Below, one piece after another: positions 58,568 through 64,000 of a stretch of 64,000 bases of DNA. This stretch comes from Hymenobacter norwichensis DSM 15439 (lineage in GTDB: Bacteria; Bacteroidota; Bacteroidia; Cytophagales; Hymenobacteraceae), in the NCBI RefSeq assembly GCF_000420705.1, contig NZ_ATVL01000007.1, positions 868,001 through 932,000 of the forward strand, written 5' to 3'. The notes under the pieces were generated by a model. The model was not told where the DNA came from. It made no database searches and saw only the letters and a program-made list of their open reading frames with translations. Position 1 is the stretch's first letter. Each line of letters opens with the position of its first letter. The translations under genes and the position numbers were made by a program.

Positions 58568-60514
58568 ATGAACCTGTTAAAAATAGGTACAGCAGCATTG
58601 GTGCTGCTTGCCGGCCTGCCCGCTGCGGCCCAGAAGGTTGCCGCTAGCAAGCCCATCAGCCCCGATTTATTTGGCATCTTCATCGAGGACATCAACTACA
58701 CCGCCGACGGTGGCCTCTATGCCGAACTGGTGCAGAACCGCTCCTTCGAGTACAGCCCCAGTGACCAGGGCGGTTGGCACCCGCTTACCAGTTGGGACTA
58801 CCTGCACGAGGGATACGCCATGGGTAGCTTGTCGGTGGAAAGCGCCGCGCCGCTGCACGCCAACAACCCGCACTACGTGCAACTGCGGGTGGAGAATCCG
58901 TTTCAGAAAGGCCTGGGCATTAAGAATTCCGGCTTCGATGGCATTGCGCTGAAAGCCGGCGAGAAGTACGATTTCTCGATGTGGGCGCGGGTGAAAGCAG
59001 GAGCTGTGCCGCTACTAGTGCAACTGCGCGATGCGAAAGGCACGATACTGGCCGAAACTACGCTGTCGGCGAAAGCAGGGGAGTGGCAGCAGTACCGCGC
59101 CATGCTCGCGCCCAACGCCAGTGTTCCCGATGCTAGCCTGGTAGTGCTGGTCACCGGCAAGGGCGTGGTGGACCTGGACATGATTTCGTTGTTTCCGCAG
59201 AAGACGTTTCGTAACCACCCCAATGGTCTGCGCGCCGACCTGACCCAGGCGCTAGCTGACCTCAAGCCCCGCTTCGTGCGCTTTCCCGGTGGCTGCCTAG
59301 CCCACGGCGACGGCCTCGACAATCTGTATGATTGGAAGAAAACTATTGGGCCGGTAGAGCAGCGTGTGGCTCAGCGCAACATCTGGGGCTACCATCAAAC
59401 GGCCGGATTGGGCTACTTCGAATATTTTCAGCTGTGCGAAGACCTGGGGGCCCGAGCGCTGCCAGTGGTGGCCGCCGGCGTGAGTTGCCAGAATTCGGGC
59501 GGGTCGTGGCGCATTGGGGGCACCGGCCAGCAGTGCGTGCCGCTGGCCGATATGGCTGCCTACACCCAAGATGTGCTAGACCTGATTGAGTACGCTAATG
59601 GCCCGGTTACTTCCACCTGGGGCGCAAAGCGGGCCGCGGCCGGCCACCCAGCCCCGTTCAACCTCCACTACATCGGCATCGGCAACGAGGACAAGCAGAC
59701 CCTCGAGTTTCGGGAGCGGTTCAAGCTCATTTATGACGCCGTACAAGCCAAATACCCCGCTATTGAAGTAATTGGTACGGTAGGGCCGTCTCCAAAAGGC
59801 GACGATTTCGAGCAGGGTTGGGCGTTTGCCAACCAGCTGAACGTGCCGTTGGTTGACGAGCACTACTACGAAAACCCAGAGTGGTTTCTGGCCAACAACC
59901 GCCGCTACGACAGTTACGACCGAAGCAAATCCAAGGTGTATCTGGGCGAGTACGCTTCGCGGGGCAACACGCTGTTCAATGCCTTGGCCGAGGCCGCGTA
60001 CATGACCTCTTTGGAGCGCAACGGCGACGTGGTGCGGCTAGCCTCTTACGCCCCGCTGTTAGCCAAGGAAAACCACACCCAGTGGAACCCCGACCTCATT
60101 TACTTCAACAACAGCACGGTAGTGCCCACCGCCAACTACTACGTGCAAGCTTTATTCGGCCAGAACGCCGGCACCGAATACTGCGCCAACGTGGTAAGCC
60201 TGCCTACAACTGTAGCTGCCGATACCGTGGCCGCTTCCTGTGTGCGGGATGCCCAAAGCGGCGACATCATTGTGAAGCTAGTGAATGCGGGAGGTAGCGC
60301 CCAGCCGTTTACGGTGGACTTGTCGCGCTTCAAGGGGATGAATTCAGTTGCTACCCTCACCACCTTCGCTGGCCCAAAAGCCGCTCAAAATACCTTCGCC
60401 ACCCCACAGGCAGTCCTGCCCCAAACCAAGGCCTATAAAGCAGGCCGTAACTTCACCTACACTGCGGCCCCTTACTCCCTAACGGTGATTCGGGTGCGGG
60501 GTAAGCGCGGGTGA
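58568..60514 (+). CDS. GH51 alpha-L-arabinofuranosidase
   Basis: Seen: 648 residues; signal peptide (1-22); start LFGIFIEDINYTADGGLYAE; a carbohydrate-binding-like insert (about 75-210, FSMWARVKAGAVPLLVQLRD); TIM barrel with PRFVRFPGGCLAHGDGLDNL, WGYHQTAGLGYFEYFQLCED, LHYIGIGNEDKQTLEFRERF (acid/base Glu in GNE) and SKVYLGEYASRGN (nucleophile Glu); C-terminal beta domain. Family knowledge: GH51 enzymes release terminal arabinose from arabinoxylan or arabinan with retention; the presence of both catalytic glutamates supports activity. It follows GH43 by 6 bp, so it is co-transcribed. Monomeric sugar uptake genes are not in the window. Confidence 0.93.
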   Translation: MNLLKIGTAALVLLAGLPAAAQKVAASKPISPDLFGIFIEDINYTADGGLYAELVQNRSFEYSPSDQGGWHPLTSWDYLHEGYAMGSLSVESAAPLHANNPHYVQLRVENPFQKGLGIKNSGFDGIALKAGEKYDFSMWARVKAGAVPLLVQLRDAKGTILAETTLSAKAGEWQQYRAMLAPNASVPDASLVVLVTGKGVVDLDMISLFPQKTFRNHPNGLRADLTQALADLKPRFVRFPGGCLAHGDGLDNLYDWKKTIGPVEQRVAQRNIWGYHQTAGLGYFEYFQLCEDLGARALPVVAAGVSCQNSGGSWRIGGTGQQCVPLADMAAYTQDVLDLIEYANGPVTSTWGAKRAAAGHPAPFNLHYIGIGNEDKQTLEFRERFKLIYDAVQAKYPAIEVIGTVGPSPKGDDFEQGWAFANQLNVPLVDEHYYENPEWFLANNRRYDSYDRSKSKVYLGEYASRGNTLFNALAEAAYMTSLERNGDVVRLASYAPLLAKENHTQWNPDLIYFNNSTVVPTANYYVQALFGQNAGTEYCANVVSLPTTVAADTVAASCVRDAQSGDIIVKLVNAGGSAQPFTVDLSRFKGMNSVATLTTFAGPKAAQNTFATPQAVLPQTKAYKAGRNFTYTAAPYSLTVIRVRGKRG

Positions 60515-60568
60515 GTGGGGTACTAGCAGGTTGTAATCCGGTAACGCATACAGTATTCCTTTAAACAC

Positions 60569-60605
60569 AAAGCGGCCGCGCAAGATGTTCTTGCGCGGCC
60601 GCTTT
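60569..60605. terminator. Bidirectional terminator, 16-bp perfect stem
   Basis: AAAGCGGCCGCGCAAG (60569-60584) pairs perfectly with 60590-60605, loop ATGTT, then TTATTA. It separates the convergent GH51 and DUF1573 genes. Confidence 0.9.
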
Positions 60606-60645
60606 TATTATGTGGTATCAGCAGCAGGCAGCTACTTTATATGTC

Positions 60646-61419
60646 TTACTTGAAGGGCACCGTGGCGCTGCTTTCCTTCACCATGCTGCTACCGTTCAGG
60701 TCGCGCACGATGTTGGCTTTCAGTGTAATCTTCACGTCGCCGTTCAGGTCGTTGGAGCTGAGCGTGGCCACGTCCGACATCTGGCCGGTCTGGCGCTGGG
60801 CGTACAGCAACTCCACCACGGCACTCTGGCCGGACTTGATAACTGGCGGCACCGACTTGTAGCCCACGCAGTTGCAAGCCGAAGTAATCATGCCGAGCTC
60901 CAGGGGCTGCTTGCCGGGGTTCTTTACTGTGAACTTAGCCACCGGCTGCTGCCCCGATTCAATCTTACCGAAGTCGTGGGCGGTGCGGTCCAGCACCATG
61001 CGTGGCGACTGCGCCAGTTGGGCGGGCGTCATGCTGGCTTTGGCCTGCTCCTTGTTCACCACGTCGCCCTTGATGCTGAGCACCACGCTCGGTACGCTGG
61101 CGTTGCTGGTAACGGTTACGGTTTTGTTGAACACACCCGGCCGGCCGGCGCTGCTGTACATGGCCTTCACGATACCCGATTTGCCGGGCATTACTGGCGT
61201 TTTGGTCCAGTCGGGAGTGGTGCAGCCGCAGCTGGCTTGCACGTTGGCAATAACCACGGGCTGGTTGCCAGTGTTCTTGAACTTGAACTCATGCGTGGCC
61301 ATGGTGCCTTCGGGCACGCTGCCAAAGTCGTGCATGTCTTTCTCGAAGGTGATAACCCCCTGGGCGCGGGCGCCGAGGCAAACCAGTACGGCCAGGAAAA
61401 GTGAGGCAAAGTGTTTCAT
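60646..61419 (-). CDS. Secreted tandem-DUF1573 protein
   Basis: Seen: 257 residues; signal peptide (1-19, ending ARA); two DUF1573 repeats: residues about 24-120 (FEKDMHDFGSVPEGTMATHE, ASCGCTTPDWTKTPVMPGKS) and about 145-245 (DRTAHDFGKIESGQQPVAKF, LGMITSACNCVG). Family knowledge: DUF1573 domains are Ig-like beta-sandwiches with a HDFGxIxxG-type signature and a CGCT-type Cys pair; they are common exported proteins of Bacteroidota with unknown role, often envelope-linked. The first repeat has the full CGC, the second ACNC. Convergent with the GH51 gene. Confidence 0.9.
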   Translation of the reverse strand: MKHFASLFLAVLVCLGARAQGVITFEKDMHDFGSVPEGTMATHEFKFKNTGNQPVVIANVQASCGCTTPDWTKTPVMPGKSGIVKAMYSSAGRPGVFNKTVTVTSNASVPSVVLSIKGDVVNKEQAKASMTPAQLAQSPRMVLDRTAHDFGKIESGQQPVAKFTVKNPGKQPLELGMITSACNCVGYKSVPPVIKSGQSAVVELLYAQRQTGQMSDVATLSSNDLNGDVKITLKANIVRDLNGSSMVKESSATVPFK

Positions 61420-61441
61420 AGAGGGTATGAGTTGTTGTCAC

Positions 61442-61529
61442 TTATGAGTTGCCGGTCGCTATGCATGAGTTGTTTGTTTCCCCTTCCAAGAAGGAATCTG
61501 GCAACTGGTAACTCATAACTGGCAACCAA
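61442..61529. repeat. Intergenic inverted repeats of GAGTTGCC words
   Basis: TTATGAGTT (61442-61450) pairs with AACTCATAA (61510-61518); GTTGCC and GGCAAC words pair as well. Same loose architecture as the other intergenic repeats. Confidence 0.55.
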
Positions 61530-61592
61530 CCTCCCAAAGATAAACAAAAACACCCCTCGTTGGGTCTCAACGAAACCTCCCGGCCAAATCCG

Positions 61593-61600
61593 TACTTTTG
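61593..61600 (+). promoter_or_regulatory. Bacteroidota -7 box (TACTTTTG)
   Basis: TACTTTTG matches TAnnTTTG; the E1 start ATG 61665 lies 64 bp downstream, giving a leader of about 55-60 nt. Confidence 0.55.
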
Positions 61601-61664
61601 TGGCTCCTACTTCCGCAACCGGCCTTCCAGCCGGCTGCAGTATCTACATCCGCCCCATCCCTTT

Positions 61665-64000
61665 ATGCCCACTACCGAAGCTACCGACCTGCTGGCCATC
61701 ACGGCCACTCTCAGTAAAGACGAACTTCTGCGCGACTACCGCCTCGGGTGGGAAAGCCGGTACGCCTCGCTGGCGGGCCGTAAGGAGGTATTTATGGGCA
61801 AAGCCAAGTTCGGCATCTTCGGCGACGGCAAGGAATTGCCCCAGCTGGCCATGGCCCGCGCCTTCCGGGCCGGCGACTGGCGCGCGGGCTACTACCGCGA
61901 CCAGACGTTTATGCTGGCCATCGGTGAGCTGACCTTGCAGCAGTATTTCGCCCAGCTCTACGCCCACACCGACGCGGAAGCCGAGCCTGCCACGGCCGGC
62001 CGGGCCATGAACGGCCACTTCGCCACCCGTATTCTGGATGAAGACGGCAACTTCAAGAACTTGGCAACCAGCAAGAACTCGTCGGCCGATATTTCGCCTA
62101 CGGCCGGCCAGATGCCCCGCCTGGTGGGATTGGCCTATGCTTCCAAGCTGTTCCGCCAGAACTCTGAGTTGCACCAGTACGAGCAGTTTTCGGTGAATGG
62201 CAACGAGGTGGCATTTGGTACCATCGGCAACGCCAGCACCTCCGAAGGCATGTTCTTCGAGGCCCTGAATGCCGCCGGTGTCCTCCAGATTCCGATGCTG
62301 ATGAGCGTCTGGGACGACCACTACGGTATTTCAGTACCCGCTGAGTACCAGACCACCAAGCAGAGCATATCAGCCATTCTGATGGGCTTGCAGCGCGACG
62401 GGGAAGGTGAGCCGGGCTTCGAGATTTTCGTGGTGAAAGGCTGGGACTACACCACCCTAGTGGACACTTACCAGCGTGCTGCCGAGCTGTGTCGCACCCA
62501 GCACGTACCCGTACTCATTCACGTAACCGAAGTAACCCAGCCCCAAGGCCATAGCACCAGCGGCTCACACGAGCGGTACAAGTCCAAAGACCGGCTGGTG
62601 TGGGAGCAGGAGCACGACTGCCTGCTGAAAATGAAGGAGTGGCTACTTACTGAAGGCCACGCCACCGAAGACGAGCTAACCCATATTGAAAATGAGTCGC
62701 GCGAGGCGGTGAAAGTAGCCCGCACAGCCGCTTGGGCCGCTTTCTTCAACCCTATTAAAGAGGAGCGCGACGAAGTGGTAGCGCTCCTCAACCAACTGGT
62801 AGCGGAAAGCGGCACTGAAAACGAGCTACACGAACTGGTGGCGCACCTCGCCCAAAACCAAACCCCCATCCGGGCCGATTTGGTGCGTACAGTGCGCCGG
62901 GTGTTGCGCCAGGTGCGGGGTAAGCGCAGTGTCGCCCGCCGCGAACTGCTCAATTGGCTCGACCAATCTTTGGCCGAAAACGCTGACCGCTACAACTCTT
63001 ACCTGTTCAGCCAAAGCGAAGAAGCCATTGGCAACATTGAGGTAGTGCCTGCCAAGTTTGCCGCCGATACCGCCCAGGTAGATGGCCGGGAGGTGCTACA
63101 AGCCTGCTTCGACGCCAACTTCCAGCGCGACCCGCGCATTTTCGCCATCGGCGAAGACGTAGGCCGCATCGGCGACGTGAACCAGGCTTTTGCAGGCTTG
63201 CAGGACAAATTCGGCGAGCTACGCGTGACGGATACCGGCATTCGGGAGTGCACCATTGTAGGGCAGGGCATAGGGGCGGCCTTGCGCGGCCTGCGCCCGA
63301 TAACTGAAATTCAGTACCTCGACTACCTGCTCTACGCCATCCAGATCCTGAGCGACGACCTGGCTAACCTGCAATACCGTACCAAAGGCGGGCAGAAAGC
63401 GCCGCTCATCGTGCGCACCCGGGGGCACCGTCTTGAAGGCATCTGGCACTCCGGCTCACCCATCCAGATGATATTAGGTGCCATCCGAGGCATTCATTTG
63501 TGCGTGCCGCGCAACATGACCCAAGCCGCCGGATTCTACAATACGCTGCTACGTTCCGATGAGCCCGCTATTGTAATTGAGCCCCTGAACGGCTACCGCC
63601 TCAAAGAGCGGATTCCAAGCAACGTGGGCGAGTTTACCTTGCCGCTGGGCGTGCCCGAAACCCTACGCGAAGGCACCGACCTGACCATCGTCACCTACGG
63701 CTCGATGTGCCGCATTGTGCTGGACGCCGCCACCCAACTGGCGGAGGTCGGCATTTCGGTGGAAGTGCTGGACGTGCAAACCCTGCTGCCCTTCGACCTG
63801 GAGCACGTTATTGTGGACAGCATCCAGAAAACTAGCCGCGTGCTCTTCGCCGACGAAGATGTGCCCGGCGGCGCTACTGCCTTCATGATGCAGCAAGTCC
63901 TTGATGACCAGGATGCCTACCGCTACCTCGACTCGGCTCCGCGCTGCTTGGCGGCCCATGCCCACCGCCCACCCTACGGCTCCGACGGCGACTATTTCTC
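61665..64000 (+). CDS. Fused E1 alpha-beta 2-oxoacid dehydrogenase (3' end outside window)
   Basis: Seen: open frame of 778 codons from ATG 61665 to the window edge without a stop. Residues about 1-350 are the E1 alpha part (FGIFGDGKELPQLAMARAFR, RAGDWRAGYYRDQTFMLA, GTIGNASTSEGMFFEALNAA, the ThDP-binding region, and QPQGHSTSGSHERY); about 430-778 are the E1 beta part (DPRIFAIGEDVGRIGDVNQA, TDTGIRECTIVGQGIGAALR, PIVIEPLNGY-type and LTIVTYGSMCRIVLDAATQL). Family knowledge: fused E1 subunits of branched-chain or related 2-oxoacid dehydrogenases are common in Bacteroidota; the enzyme decarboxylates 2-oxoacids and feeds lipoyl E2. E2/E3 genes are not in the window. The C-terminus is missing. Confidence 0.9.
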   Translation, partial: MPTTEATDLLAITATLSKDELLRDYRLGWESRYASLAGRKEVFMGKAKFGIFGDGKELPQLAMARAFRAGDWRAGYYRDQTFMLAIGELTLQQYFAQLYAHTDAEAEPATAGRAMNGHFATRILDEDGNFKNLATSKNSSADISPTAGQMPRLVGLAYASKLFRQNSELHQYEQFSVNGNEVAFGTIGNASTSEGMFFEALNAAGVLQIPMLMSVWDDHYGISVPAEYQTTKQSISAILMGLQRDGEGEPGFEIFVVKGWDYTTLVDTYQRAAELCRTQHVPVLIHVTEVTQPQGHSTSGSHERYKSKDRLVWEQEHDCLLKMKEWLLTEGHATEDELTHIENESREAVKVARTAAWAAFFNPIKEERDEVVALLNQLVAESGTENELHELVAHLAQNQTPIRADLVRTVRRVLRQVRGKRSVARRELLNWLDQSLAENADRYNSYLFSQSEEAIGNIEVVPAKFAADTAQVDGREVLQACFDANFQRDPRIFAIGEDVGRIGDVNQAFAGLQDKFGELRVTDTGIRECTIVGQGIGAALRGLRPITEIQYLDYLLYAIQILSDDLANLQYRTKGGQKAPLIVRTRGHRLEGIWHSGSPIQMILGAIRGIHLCVPRNMTQAAGFYNTLLRSDEPAIVIEPLNGYRLKERIPSNVGEFTLPLGVPETLREGTDLTIVTYGSMCRIVLDAATQLAEVGISVEVLDVQTLLPFDLEHVIVDSIQKTSRVLFADEDVPGGATAFMMQQVLDDQDAYRYLDSAPRCLAAHAHRPPYGSDGDYF

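Overview
The window looks like chromosomal DNA of an aerobic, GC-rich Bacteroidota, most likely Hymenobacter or a close relative. The evidence is a secreted protein with a type IX secretion (T9SS) sorting tail, Bacteroidota -7 boxes (TAnnTTTG) close to several starts, frequent GTG/TTG starts, Bacteroidota-type mobile genes (BT4734/VirE-N, DUF3987) and GC-rich coding sequence. Genus assignment is inference; no rRNA gene is present.

Layout. 1-8.3 kb: minus-strand LVIVD lipoprotein (partial), KTSC protein and ruvC, then plus-strand flippase-like membrane protein, glycosyltransferase, cytochrome c, a small helical protein with an OppC-like permease, a GAF-SpoIIE phosphatase and a FkbM methyltransferase. 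8.4-15.9 kb: a surface-polysaccharide cluster (O-antigen ligase/polymerase, Wzz-like protein, Wzx-like flippase, GT4, NodB deacetylase, GT2). 16-19.5 kb: TatD nuclease, GH28 pectinase, asparaginase and tRNA-Ser(GGA).

19,577-33,500 is a 13.9-kb integrative element in the 3' end of tRNA-Ser. It is bounded by perfect 24-bp direct repeats, and a tyrosine integrase sits at the right end. It carries an excisionase-like HTH protein, BT4734- and DUF3987-type replication genes, a DUF5681 (small-terminase-like) protein, a type IIG restriction-modification enzyme with an AT-rich specificity segment, a decayed second copy of that enzyme's C-terminus, a T9SS-exported beta-propeller protein, small membrane proteins, a 330-residue orphan and a noncoding region crowded with hairpins. 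No capsid or conjugation genes are visible. It resembles a phage satellite or a non-self-transmissible integrative element with defence cargo, and is the best candidate here for something undescribed.

33.6-64 kb: RibD-like reductase; small orphan proteins in an AT-rich gap; a PaoABC-type molybdenum aldehyde dehydrogenase operon with XdhC and MocA maturation factors; UMF1-type transporter; DinB protein; a broken secreted-protein gene; amidohydrolase; AMP nucleosidase; HsdR-N-type nuclease-like protein; LTA-synthase-like sulfatase; SUKH protein; alanine dehydrogenase. 53.8-60.5 kb is a hemicellulose (arabinoxylan-type) operon of GH31, tandem GH43 and GH51 enzymes, preceded by a perfect 16-bp palindrome. 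The window closes with a DUF1573 protein and a fused E1 alpha-beta 2-oxoacid dehydrogenase running off the end.

Intergenic spaces hold two kinds of inverted repeat: long near-perfect hairpins between convergent or adjacent genes (two belong to one GTCATGC...GAAGCA...CTC family), and looser inverted repeats built from short recurring words.
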